A DNA stretch of 58,697 nt from an uncultured Lachnospiraceae bacterium (GTDB lineage Bacteria; Bacillota; Clostridia; Lachnospirales; Lachnospiraceae): the NCBI GenBank assembly GCA_947623185.1, contig CANQGL010000007.1:1-58697 (forward strand). Reading direction: 5' to 3'. The notes beneath the pieces were generated by a model. The model did not search any database. It had not been told where the DNA came from and saw nothing but the letters and a program-made list of their open reading frames with translations. Positions 41,512-49,164 of this stretch are shown piece by piece; the stretch's first letter is position 1; every line of letters begins with the position of its first letter. The position numbers and the translations under genes are program-made.

Positions 41512-42780
41512 ATGGGAATCATAAAAGCGGCTGTGGGAGCGGTCGGCGGAGCGCTCGCCGATCAGTGGCTCGAAGTCATCGAGCCCGGCACGATGAGCGA
41601 TACGACCGTATTCTGCGAGGGCGTCATGACAAGAAGGGGACAGAATACGAAGGGAACGCAGTATGTGGTGACGAACGGCTCCACGATCCACGTCTATCCG
41701 AACCAGTTTATGATGCTGGTCGACGGCGGCAAGGTCGTCGACTATACGGCCGAGGAGGGCTATTACACGGTGAACAGTTCGTCCTCGCCGTCCCTGTTCA
41801 ACGGACAGTTCGGCGACGCGTTAAAGGAATCGTTCGACCGTATCCGCTACGGCGGCGTGACCCCGAAGATGCAGCGGGTCTTCTTCATTAACCTTCAGGA
41901 GATCAAGGGGATCAAGTTCGGCACGCGGACGCCGGTCAACTATTTTGACAGTTTCTACAACGCGGAGCTGTTCCTTCGCGCGCACGGGACGTATTCGATC
42001 AAGATCACCGATCCGCTGCGCTTCTACGCGGAGGCGGTCCCGAAGAATATGGACAGCGTCGATATCAACACCATCAACGAACAGTATCTGGACGAGTTCC
42101 TGGAGGCGTTCCAGACCGCGATCAACCAGATGTCGGCGGACGGGAACCGCATTTCCTTCGTGGCCTCAAAGGGCCGCGAGCTCTCGAAGTACATGGCGGA
42201 CGTCCTCGACGAGGACTGGAAGAAGATGCGCGGCATGGAGATCCAGTCGGTCGGCATCGCCAGCATTTCCTACGACGAGGAGTCCCAGAAACTCATCAAC
42301 ATGCGCAACCGCGGCGCGATGCTGTCCGACCCGACGATTCGTGAGGGCTACGTTCAGGGCCAGATCGCGGAGGGGATCAACGCGGCCGGATCGAATGCGA
42401 ACGGCTCCATGGCCGGTTTCATGGGAGTCGGCATGGGCATGCAGGCCGGAGGCGGCTTTATGGGCGCGGCTTCGGCTGCCAACATGCAGCAGATGCAGAT
42501 GATGAATCAGATGAATGCGGGCATGCAGCAACCCGGTATGCAGCAGGGTATGCAGGCCGGCGCGGGAACGCCGCAGCAGAACGTCCGCCCGTCCGGAGCG
42601 GCGCCTGCGGGAGCCGCGCAGGAGGCGACATGGACCTGTGCCTGCGGTCATGTGAACACCGGAAAGTTCTGCTCCGAATGCGGAAGCCCGAGACCGGTTT
42701 CCGGCGGAGAATGGACCTGCTCCTGCGGCCATGTGAACACCGGGAAATTCTGCTCCGAGTGCGGAAAACCGAGACCCTGA
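41512..42780 (+). CDS. SPFH/Band-7 family protein with twin zinc ribbons (YdjI-like)
   Basis: A 422-residue protein: an SPFH domain (about 20-270; GVTPKMQRVFFINLQEIKGIKFGT, with a DEDWKKMRGMEIQSVGIASI end), a Gly/Met/Gln-rich linker (about 300-365), and two nearly identical zinc ribbons at the C-terminus (WTCACGHVNTGKFCSECGSP and WTCSCGHVNTGKFCSECGKP). B. subtilis YdjI has the same plan. AAGGAGG precedes the start. It heads a three-gene set with a zinc-ribbon membrane protein and a TPM-domain protein; SPFH proteins of this type organise membrane or stress complexes. Confidence 0.9.
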   Translation: MGIIKAAVGAVGGALADQWLEVIEPGTMSDTTVFCEGVMTRRGQNTKGTQYVVTNGSTIHVYPNQFMMLVDGGKVVDYTAEEGYYTVNSSSSPSLFNGQFGDALKESFDRIRYGGVTPKMQRVFFINLQEIKGIKFGTRTPVNYFDSFYNAELFLRAHGTYSIKITDPLRFYAEAVPKNMDSVDINTINEQYLDEFLEAFQTAINQMSADGNRISFVASKGRELSKYMADVLDEDWKKMRGMEIQSVGIASISYDEESQKLINMRNRGAMLSDPTIREGYVQGQIAEGINAAGSNANGSMAGFMGVGMGMQAGGGFMGAASAANMQQMQMMNQMNAGMQQPGMQQGMQAGAGTPQQNVRPSGAAPAGAAQEATWTCACGHVNTGKFCSECGSPRPVSGGEWTCSCGHVNTGKFCSECGKPRP

Positions 42781-42858
42781 GGATAAAAAACAGGATTCCG
42801 GGGACAAAACGACTGCGGGCGGCGTCTGCCGTCCGCAGGAGATCGTGAGGATACCGAA

Positions 42859-43890
42859 ATGGCTCTGATGTCATATAAGTGCCCGAACTGCGGGGGAGGG
42901 CTGAAATTCGACCCCGTTTCTCAAAAGTTCAAATGCGAATACTGTCTCGCGAGCTTCACCGAGGACGACATGAAACGGCTCGAGGCGGAGGAAGCGAAGA
43001 AAAGGGAGGACGACGGCAGCGCGGCCGTCTACACCTGCCCGAGCTGCGGCGCGGAGATCGTGACCGACGAGACGACCGCGGCGACGTTCTGCTACTACTG
43101 CCACAATCCGGTCGTGCTTTCGGGACGGCTTTCGGGCGAGTTCCTGCCCGACTATGTGATCCCGTTCGCGGTCGACAAAAAGAAGGCGCGGGAGATCTTC
43201 CTCGGCTGGATCGGAAAGAAAAAATTCGTTCCGCGCTCGTTCTTCTCGGAGGACCAGATCGAGAAGATGACCGGCGTATATTTCCCCTATCTGATGTACA
43301 GCTGTACGGTGGAGGGAAAGCTCACGGCCGAGGCCGAGCGGATGAACTCGTGGGTCACGGGCAATATCCGATACACGGAACACAAGAGATTCAAGGTCGA
43401 ACGGTCCGGGGAGTTGGATGTGAAAAACGTCACGCGCAACGCGCTCTCCAAGTCCAACCGCGAGCTGATCGAGGCCGTTCTGCCGTTTGACATGGAGAAG
43501 CTGCAGCCGTTTTCCATGAGCTATCTGTCCGGTTTCCAGGCGGAAAAGCGCGACATGGATGAAGCGGGTTTCACGCCGGAGGTCGAGGAGGAGGTAAAGA
43601 ACTACACGTTCCAGAACCTCCAGTCCAGCATAAGCGGGTACAGCAGCGTAAACGTGAAGGACAGCGACATGAGGATCCGGGATCCCAACTGGAAATACGC
43701 GCTCCTGCCGGTCTGGGTCATGACCTACCGTGACCGCGGAAAAGACACGACGTATTATTTTGCGATGAACGGACAGACCGGAAAGACCTGCGGAAAGCTG
43801 CCGGTCGATAAGGGAAAGCTGGCGGCGCTGTTCTTGAGCGTCTTTGGGCCGGTGTCCGCGCTGATCCTGATAGGAGGGTGGTTCCTGTGA
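42859..43890 (+). CDS. Zinc-ribbon membrane protein (YdjG-like)
   Basis: A 343-residue protein with two N-terminal zinc ribbons (YKCPNCGGGLKFDPVSQKF with CEYC, and YTCPSCGAEIVTDET with CYYC), a large cytoplasmic domain (FLPDYVIPFAVDKKKAREIF, then YFPYLMYSC) and one C-terminal membrane helix (about 322-342, ALFLSVFGPVSALILIGGWF). It is the counterpart of B. subtilis YdjG. GTGAGGAT precedes the start. It overlaps the TPM gene in a GTGA stop/start. Confidence 0.88.
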   Translation: MALMSYKCPNCGGGLKFDPVSQKFKCEYCLASFTEDDMKRLEAEEAKKREDDGSAAVYTCPSCGAEIVTDETTAATFCYYCHNPVVLSGRLSGEFLPDYVIPFAVDKKKAREIFLGWIGKKKFVPRSFFSEDQIEKMTGVYFPYLMYSCTVEGKLTAEAERMNSWVTGNIRYTEHKRFKVERSGELDVKNVTRNALSKSNRELIEAVLPFDMEKLQPFSMSYLSGFQAEKRDMDEAGFTPEVEEEVKNYTFQNLQSSISGYSSVNVKDSDMRIRDPNWKYALLPVWVMTYRDRGKDTTYYFAMNGQTGKTCGKLPVDKGKLAALFLSVFGPVSALILIGGWFL

Positions 43891-44768
43891 ATGTGAAGAC
43901 GGTCATACGCTGTTTGCGCACGGCTCTGGCCGCCGCGCTGCTTGTCCTTTTCTGCGCCGGGACCGTGTTTGCGGCTTCCGCCGGGGTTTACGATGACGCC
44001 GGGCTCTTTGATTCGGATGAGAGAAACGATATCGCCGCCCGCATCCGGGAACTCCGCGATAAGACGGGCATGGACTTCGCCGTCGTAACGACGGATGAGA
44101 ATGAAGACACCGCGCAGGAGTATGCGGAGCAGTTTTATGTCGACCATGATCTGGGCGTCGGGGACGATTACAGCGGCGTACTTCTCCTGATCGATATGGA
44201 TAACCGGGAGCTGTGGCTCCTGCCTGCGGGGAAGATGACGCGCTATCTGCCGGACAGCCGGATCGAGGCCGTCTTGGACGACATTTATCAGTATGCTTCC
44301 GACGGATACTATTCAGGGACGGCAATGGCGTTTTTGGACGACGTGGAGACCTGCTACGACAACGGGATCGCCGCCGATCAGTACGATCAGGACGTCGAGA
44401 CCGGAAAGATCAGCCGCTATCACAGCCTGCAGTGGTACGAGATCCTTCTGGCGCTGGCTGCCGGAGCGGTATGCGGCGGCGCGGCGGTGGCTGCGGTCAC
44501 GCGCGAATACAGCATGAAAAACGACCCGCAGCGGATCGCCGCCAACTTTAAGCTTTCCTACCGGAAGGACAGCCGGTTCCGCGCCGCGAACCTGCTGGCG
44601 GATGTGCTTCTGGGAAGCTACATCACGCAGCAGATCATCGCTTCCGCGCAGAACAACCGGCCCGGACGGCCCGGCGGGCATATCGGCGGAGGATTTTCCG
44701 GCGGCGGGGTCTCGTCGACGCATACGCACAGCGGCCGGACGTTCGGCGGCGGAGGAAGAAAGTTTTAA
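43887..44768 (+). CDS. TPM-domain membrane protein (YdjH/YgcG-like)
   Basis: A 293-residue protein with a signal/anchor helix (about 7-27), a TPM domain (about 30-170; VYDDAGLFDSDERNDIAARIRE, MDFAVVTTDEN, DDYSGVLLLIDMDNRELWL), a membrane helix (about 188-208) and a C-terminus of Gly/Ser/His repeats (GGGFSGGGVSSTHTHSGRTFGGGG). The start is GTG 43887, 9 bases after AGGAGG and overlapping the preceding stop; the in-frame GTG 43878 would overlap the ribosome site. The Gly-rich tail is typical of the family. It completes an SPFH/zinc-ribbon/TPM set. Confidence 0.87.
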   Translation: MNVKTVIRCLRTALAAALLVLFCAGTVFAASAGVYDDAGLFDSDERNDIAARIRELRDKTGMDFAVVTTDENEDTAQEYAEQFYVDHDLGVGDDYSGVLLLIDMDNRELWLLPAGKMTRYLPDSRIEAVLDDIYQYASDGYYSGTAMAFLDDVETCYDNGIAADQYDQDVETGKISRYHSLQWYEILLALAAGAVCGGAAVAAVTREYSMKNDPQRIAANFKLSYRKDSRFRAANLLADVLLGSYITQQIIASAQNNRPGRPGGHIGGGFSGGGVSSTHTHSGRTFGGGGRKF

Positions 44769-44807
44769 ACAGGTTATTCCGACGGCAGCCGAAAATACAG
44801 AAACCGG

Positions 44808-44835
44808 TTGACTTTTTTCGGTGAGATGGTATGAT
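44808..44835 (+). promoter_or_regulatory. Promoter of the type III toxin-antitoxin locus
   Basis: TTGACT (44808-44813), a 16-base spacer, TATGAT (44830-44835). It is placed to start a short RNA about base 44842, upstream of a terminator and the toxin gene, the usual order in type III systems. Confidence 0.75.
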
Positions 44836-44841
44836 ATTGTT

Positions 44842-44940
44842 AGTGGTGAGTCCTACCGCAAAGTGGACTGCTAAAAGCGTTAGCTGCTCTAATGGAGCCG
44901 CTGCAAATGGCTATGCGAAAACGCATAGCCATTTTTATCA
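44842..44940 (+). ncRNA. Candidate type III RNA antitoxin
   Basis: About 60 bases lie between the promoter and the terminator. They contain small hairpins (GCTAA/TTAGC and GCTC/GGAGC). A segment CCGCAAAGTGGACTGCTAAAA is followed about 42 bases later by the related CCGCTGCAAATGGCTATGCG, which may be one full and one partial antitoxin repeat; the similarity is weak. Systems of the CptIN group are known to carry only about two repeats. The identity rests mainly on position before a ToxN-like gene. Confidence 0.6.
44905..44936 (+). terminator. Terminator between antitoxin RNA and toxin gene
   Basis: A perfect 13-bp stem (AAATGGCTATGCG / CGCATAGCCATTT) with an AAAA loop; the terminal T-run is TTTTT. 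In type III systems such a terminator limits toxin mRNA relative to antitoxin RNA. The toxin Shine-Dalgarno GGGAGG follows 5 bases later. Confidence 0.9.
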
Positions 44941-44949
44941 GGGAGGTAT

Positions 44950-45468
44950 ATGCAGACAGATTTTAAACTGTACAAGGTGGATATAAAGTATATTCGCAAT
45001 TTACATAATATTGATGATAACGTGCTTTCCGTTTCGCCGCAGACGGGTAAGGATAACAGAGTTTTTATTGGAATCGTTATCGTCTGCGGTACTCATAAAT
45101 ACTGCATACCTCTTTCCTCACCGAAAGAAAAACATAAAAGAATGAAAAACTCCATGGACTTCTCTAAAATCGAGGTCAATGGAAGCCTCTTGGGAGTTTT
45201 AAATTTTAATCTTATGATACCTGTTGAGGAAGAACAGTTGCAGCCTGTTAATACGGTCGTTTTTCGGCGAGACAGAGAAAACATCCGGCACTATAAGAAA
45301 CTTTGTGCACAGGAACTGGACTGGTGCAGGAAAAACAGTGAAGTGATCTGCAATAAAGCAAATGTTTTGTATAAGAAATACATTTCAAATGAGCCGTTTG
45401 CATGCAGAGAACGTTGCCTTAACTTTCCTAAACTGGAAGCGGCTTGCGAAAGGTATAATTCCAAATAG
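44950..45468 (+). CDS. ToxN/AbiQ-family type III toxin endoribonuclease
   Basis: A 172-residue protein, the usual size for ToxN (171) and AbiQ (172). Family landmarks in order: KVDIKYIRNLHNID at the start, RVFIGIVIVCGTHKYCIPLSSPKEKH (about 37-62, the active-site region), DFSKIEVNG, LNFNLMIPV (about 84-92), and the C-terminal helices with QELDWCRKNSEVICNKANVLYK. Such toxins cleave RNA and are held inactive by repeats of their own antitoxin RNA; several abort phage infection. The gene is AT-rich compared with its surroundings, consistent with mobility. It stands alone between the SPFH operon and the panE-like gene. Confidence 0.85.
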   Translation: MQTDFKLYKVDIKYIRNLHNIDDNVLSVSPQTGKDNRVFIGIVIVCGTHKYCIPLSSPKEKHKRMKNSMDFSKIEVNGSLLGVLNFNLMIPVEEEQLQPVNTVVFRRDRENIRHYKKLCAQELDWCRKNSEVICNKANVLYKKYISNEPFACRERCLNFPKLEAACERYNSK

Positions 45469-45550
45469 CAGGGATAATGGCAGGCTTTGAAGACTTTTTA
45501 TGTGCGGGGATTCCGGCCCCGGTGAATGAAAATGAAAGGCTGGCGGAATT

Positions 45551-46462
45551 ATGGAGATCAAGACGATTGGCATCATCGGGCGGGGCGCGCTCGGTATCAT
45601 GTACGGAAAATATCTGGCTGACAGGCTCGGAAGCGGAGCCGTGTTTTTCATAGCTGACGAAGAAAGGGCGGCGCGGTACCGCGCGGAGGAAACGTTCTGC
45701 AACGGCGAACCCTGCGGTTTTGTCTACCGCACGCCGAAGGAGGCGGAACCGGTCGATCTGCTCGTCTTTGCCGTGAAGGCGACCGGACTGGAGCGGGCGA
45801 TCGGAACGGCCCGTCCCTTTGTGGGAGAGGGCACGCTCGTTCTTTCGGTCCTGAACGGGATCTCCAGCGAGCAGGCGCTCGAGGAGGCGTACGGCGCGCG
45901 GCATGTGATCTACGCCTGCGTTCAGGGCATGGACGCCGTGAAAGAGAAAAACCGGCTCACATACTGGCACATGGGCTACATAGCGGTCGGGAATAAGAAC
46001 GGAGAGCGCGACGAACGGCTGACGGCGGTGACGGACCTTCTGGACCGCACGGGGCTCGAATATAAGGTCCCGGACGATATCATCCGGATGCAGTGGGGCA
46101 AGCTGATGCTAAACACCGGGGTCAATCAGGTGACGGCGGTGTACCGAGCCCCGTACGGGAAGGTGCAGAAGGAGGGAGAGGCTCGCGCGATGATGATCGA
46201 GGCCATGAAAGAGGTCGGGCGCGTGGCGAAGACCTGCGATATCGAGCTGACCGATGAGGACATCGCCTACTGGGTCTCGCTGATCGACACCCTGGATCCG
46301 GAGGGCTACACCTCCATGTGTCAGGATGTGCTTGCGGGACGGCCGACGGAGGTCGAACTGTTCGCCGGTACGATGCTTCGCATGGCGCGCGAGGCCGGGA
46401 TCTCGCTCCCGGTCAACGAGTTCCTGTATGAAAGTCTGAAATTGGAGGAGAAAGCAGAATGA
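45551..46462 (+). CDS. panE: Ketopantoate reductase family protein (PanE/ApbA)
   Basis: A 303-residue NADP-dependent reductase. The N-terminal Rossmann fold starts TIGIIGRGALGIMYGKYL; FAVKATGLERAI and LSVLNGISSEQAL follow; the C-terminal catalytic helical domain has WGKLMLNTGVNQVTAVY and SMCQDVLAGRPTEVELF. PanE makes pantoate for pantothenate and CoA, but some members act on other 2-oxo acids, so the substrate is tentative. It overlaps the DUF3842 gene by 4 bases. Confidence 0.88.
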   Translation: MEIKTIGIIGRGALGIMYGKYLADRLGSGAVFFIADEERAARYRAEETFCNGEPCGFVYRTPKEAEPVDLLVFAVKATGLERAIGTARPFVGEGTLVLSVLNGISSEQALEEAYGARHVIYACVQGMDAVKEKNRLTYWHMGYIAVGNKNGERDERLTAVTDLLDRTGLEYKVPDDIIRMQWGKLMLNTGVNQVTAVYRAPYGKVQKEGEARAMMIEAMKEVGRVAKTCDIELTDEDIAYWVSLIDTLDPEGYTSMCQDVLAGRPTEVELFAGTMLRMAREAGISLPVNEFLYESLKLEEKAE

Positions 46463-46875
46463 AGATCATGGTGATCGACGGCCAGGGCGGCAAGATGGGA
46501 AAAACGATCGTTGAGCAGCTCAAAAAGAATTTTCCGCAGGAGGAGATCCTCGCCATCGGAACAAACAGCATCGCGACGGCGGCCATGTTAAAGGCCGGGG
46601 CGGATGCGGGCGCCACGGGCGAGAACCCGGCGGTCGTCGGCAGCCGGGATGCGGATTTGATCATCGGACCGATGGGGATCGTGATCGCGGATTCGCTTCT
46701 GGGGGAGATCACGCCGAAGATGGCGGTGGCGATCGGCCAGAGCCCGGCGAAAAAACTTTTGATCCCCGTGAACCGCTGCCAGCACTTTGTGATCGGATGC
46801 CGCGACCTGCCGCTCGGGGAGTATATGCGCCTAGTCGTGGACGAAGTGAGGGCGATCATGGCGGGCGAACGGTAA
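46459..46875 (+). CDS. DUF3842 family protein
   Basis: A 138-residue protein beginning MKIMVIDGQGGKMGKTIVEQ, with GADAGATGENPAV, DLIIGPMGIVIADSLLGEITP and a final CQHFVIGCRDLPLGEYM. These features match DUF3842, a small clostridial family with a nucleotide-binding-like N-terminal loop (GQGGKMGK). The function is unknown. The ATGA overlap with the panE-like gene points to a shared task. Confidence 0.85.
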   Translation: MKIMVIDGQGGKMGKTIVEQLKKNFPQEEILAIGTNSIATAAMLKAGADAGATGENPAVVGSRDADLIIGPMGIVIADSLLGEITPKMAVAIGQSPAKKLLIPVNRCQHFVIGCRDLPLGEYMRLVVDEVRAIMAGER

Positions 46876-46921
46876 AAAGCGGCCGCCACATCCGCAGGAT
46901 GGAGAAAAAGTAGGATCCGGT

Positions 46922-48097
46922 TCACGGCTTTCCCGCGAGATCTTCCTGCTTATAGACCCGGGTCCATTCCTTGGTCCCTTCCACCTTTACGACCCGGCTC
47001 TGATTCATGCGCAGGAATTTCATCAGCTCGTAGCAGTCGATCCAGATCTCGCCGTCGCCTTCCTTCTGCGACTCGTCGAAGATGAGCTGCAGGCCAAAGT
47101 GCAGATGAGGCGTATCGATGTTGTTCGTGTTCTCGGCCGTGCTGTAACCGGTGCGGCCGAGATAACCGATCACGTCGCCCGCGGTGACGGTGCTGCCGGG
47201 CTCAAGCCCGCTCTGATAGGGATAGTTTTTGCGCAGATGCGCGTAATAATAGTACCGTTTTCTGTCAAAGCTCCGGATGCCGATCCGCCATCCGCCGTAC
47301 CGGTTCCACCCCAGAGCTTCGACCGTTCCGGATTCGACGGCGATAATAGGCGTGCCGACCTGTCCCATCATGTCGTGCCCCAGATGGCGTCTTTTATAGC
47401 CGTAGGAGCGCGACGCTCCGAAATCGTCGTAGTCGCTGTAAGGGAAATCCCGGGCGATCGGAAGGTAGGCCCGGAGCCCGTATTTCGTGACCCAGATCTT
47501 ACCGCCGTCCGCTCCGTTCTGCCCTTCAGATGCCGGCGCGTTTTCCGCACCGTTCTGATCTCCATATGCCGGCGCGCTTCCCGCACCGTCCCGCCCTTCA
47601 AATACCGGCGCGTCTTCTGCGTCGATCTCCTGTCTGAAATAACCGACCATGCCGTCAAGAACGGCTCCGTACGCTTCGCGGTAGTAGCCGTAATAGTTCA
47701 TGTCCGCGGTGATGTCTTCGATCGTTTCCCCGTTTTTGATCCGCTCGGCCAGGCCGTCGAGATCCGACTGACGGTAATCCGAGAAATCTCCACCGTATTT
47801 TGCTCCGAGAAAGGCCAGCAGATCGATCCAGTTCAGGTGGATCTTTTGCTGGCAGGAATCCATGTCGAGCCGGAACGCGTGCTCGAGCGCCGCGGCCGGC
47901 ACCGTAAAATCGACCCAGCGGATATAGTCGTTTTCGGCCTCTGCGCCGTTTGAAACGGAGCCGGAGCCCGCCGCGATCCCGCGGTCCTTTTTCGCGCCGT
48001 CATCGTGAAGCGACAGGAGAAGAAAAAACAGGATGACAAGCTGTATAATGACGATACGGTACGGGATATCCTGCTTCGTCCGACTTTCCCGCTGCAT
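46922..48097 (-). CDS. Membrane-anchored M23-family peptidase
   Basis: A 391-residue protein with one N-terminal membrane helix (about 12-32), an external helical region (about 60-150), a linker of three related units (APVFEGRDGAGS, APAYGDQNGAEN, APASEGQNGADG), and a C-terminal LytM/M23 domain with the zinc-binding RRHLGHDMM and HLHFG motifs. Such enzymes cut peptidoglycan cross-links; membrane-bound clostridial forms often serve division or sporulation. ATG 48097 with GGAGG is chosen over a start 21 codons upstream. It is divergent from apt. Confidence 0.87.
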   Translation of the reverse strand: MQRESRTKQDIPYRIVIIQLVILFFLLLSLHDDGAKKDRGIAAGSGSVSNGAEAENDYIRWVDFTVPAAALEHAFRLDMDSCQQKIHLNWIDLLAFLGAKYGGDFSDYRQSDLDGLAERIKNGETIEDITADMNYYGYYREAYGAVLDGMVGYFRQEIDAEDAPVFEGRDGAGSAPAYGDQNGAENAPASEGQNGADGGKIWVTKYGLRAYLPIARDFPYSDYDDFGASRSYGYKRRHLGHDMMGQVGTPIIAVESGTVEALGWNRYGGWRIGIRSFDRKRYYYYAHLRKNYPYQSGLEPGSTVTAGDVIGYLGRTGYSTAENTNNIDTPHLHFGLQLIFDESQKEGDGEIWIDCYELMKFLRMNQSRVVKVEGTKEWTRVYKQEDLAGKP

Positions 48098-48210
48098 GGC
48101 GCACCTCCGATCCGGCTGCGGTCCGGGCGGCCGGATCCGACCGGCCATCCCCGCGCGCATCCGCCTGAACTGTAACTGATCTTATGCGGACATGCGGATA
48201 AATATGCCTG

Positions 48211-48239
48211 TTGCCAGCGAAAATGAATTGTGGTATGAT
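48211..48239 (+). promoter_or_regulatory. apt promoter
   Basis: TTGCCA (48211-48216), 17 bases, TATGAT (48234-48239), with a short leader of about 25 bases to the apt start; no room for a purine riboswitch. Confidence 0.7.
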
Positions 48240-48271
48240 GAAATTGATTTTTTGAAAGGACGTGGCTAAAG

Positions 48272-48796
48272 ATGAAAAAGCTGGAAGACTATGTGGTAAG
48301 CATTCCGGATTTTCCGGAACCGGGAATCGTATTCCGTGATGTGACTTCGATCCTGCAGGATAAGGACGGCCTGCATCTCTCGATCGACAGCCTGATCGAC
48401 ATGCTGAAGGACGTCGATTTCGACGTGGTCGTCGGCGCCGAATCGCGCGGCTTTATCTTCGGTATGCCGGTGGCGTACGAGATGGGCAAATCGTTCGTTC
48501 TCGCGAGAAAACCCGGAAAACTCCCGCGAGAGACCGTTTCCATGGAGTACGCGCTCGAGTACGGCACCGGGAAGGTCGAGATCCATAAGGATTCGATCAC
48601 ACCGGGCCAGAAGGTCGTCATCATCGACGATCTGATCGCGACCGGCGGAACGGTCGAGGCGATCGCAAAGCTGGTGGAGCAGCTCGGCGGCGAGATCGTA
48701 AAGATCTGCTTCGTCATGGAGCTGGCGGGACTCGAGGGCAGAAAGAAACTCGCGAAATACAACGTGGAGTCCGCGATCGTTTACGAGGGAAAGTAG
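48272..48796 (+). CDS. apt: Adenine phosphoribosyltransferase
   Basis: A 174-residue purine-salvage enzyme joining adenine to PRPP to give AMP. The family motifs are FRDVTSIL, VVVGAESRGFIFG, ARKPGKLPRETVS and the PRPP loop VVIIDDLIATGGTVEA. The length is as expected. AAAGGACGTGG precedes the start. Confidence 0.95.
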   Translation: MKKLEDYVVSIPDFPEPGIVFRDVTSILQDKDGLHLSIDSLIDMLKDVDFDVVVGAESRGFIFGMPVAYEMGKSFVLARKPGKLPRETVSMEYALEYGTGKVEIHKDSITPGQKVVIIDDLIATGGTVEAIAKLVEQLGGEIVKICFVMELAGLEGRKKLAKYNVESAIVYEGK

Positions 48797-48819
48797 GACG
48801 GGATCCTGTCGGTGAGAGA

Positions 48820-49050
48820 ATGAGAGAGATCGTATTTAAGATGGAGCGGCCCGGGCTGGTAAGCGTCGGGCAGACGGTCGAAGTCAGCGAATCGGTCACG
48901 CCGGTAAACGTCAACTACATGATCGAACCGGCGGTCGCGATGTCCGGACTGTTTAAGTTTACCGAGCGGCTCAAGAGCCGCAGCGGCGTCGTAAAGGACA
49001 TCATTCAGAATGAACGCGGGTATTATGTGACCGTGGAATTCGACGAATAA
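48820..49050 (+). CDS. Small hypothetical protein downstream of apt
   Basis: A 76-residue protein (MREIVFKMERPGLVSVGQTVEVSE...), predicted mostly beta-stranded, with a basic central stretch KFTERLKSRSGVVKDI. Composition and codon use match apt, and only 23 bases separate them, so they form an operon closed by the terminator at 49133. GGTGAG precedes the start. I do not recognise the family. Confidence 0.65.
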   Translation: MREIVFKMERPGLVSVGQTVEVSESVTPVNVNYMIEPAVAMSGLFKFTERLKSRSGVVKDIIQNERGYYVTVEFDE

Positions 49051-49072
49051 AAAGAATACCGCAGTACCGGCC

Positions 49073-49114
49073 GGGCGCCGCCAGCGGATGAGTTTTCATC
49101 CGCTGGCGGCGCCC
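49073..49114. other. Perfect 19-bp hairpin between operons
   Basis: 49073-49091 and 49096-49114 are perfectly complementary around a 4-base loop. The stem is unusually long and GC-rich, and is not followed by a T-run on either strand. It lies just before the regular terminator, so it may be an extra transcription barrier, an mRNA 3' end or a remnant of a small repeat element. Confidence 0.8.
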
Positions 49115-49132
49115 AAAGCGTTCCGGTATCCG

Positions 49133-49159
49133 AAGCCGCGCAGGAAACGCGGCTTTTTT
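49133..49159 (+). terminator. Terminator of the apt operon
   Basis: AAGCCGCG (49133-49140) pairs with CGCGGCTT (49148-49155) around CAGGAAA, followed by a run of six T (49154-49159). It acts on the plus strand, against the converging ABC exporter genes. Confidence 0.85.
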
Positions 49160-49164
49160 GGAAT

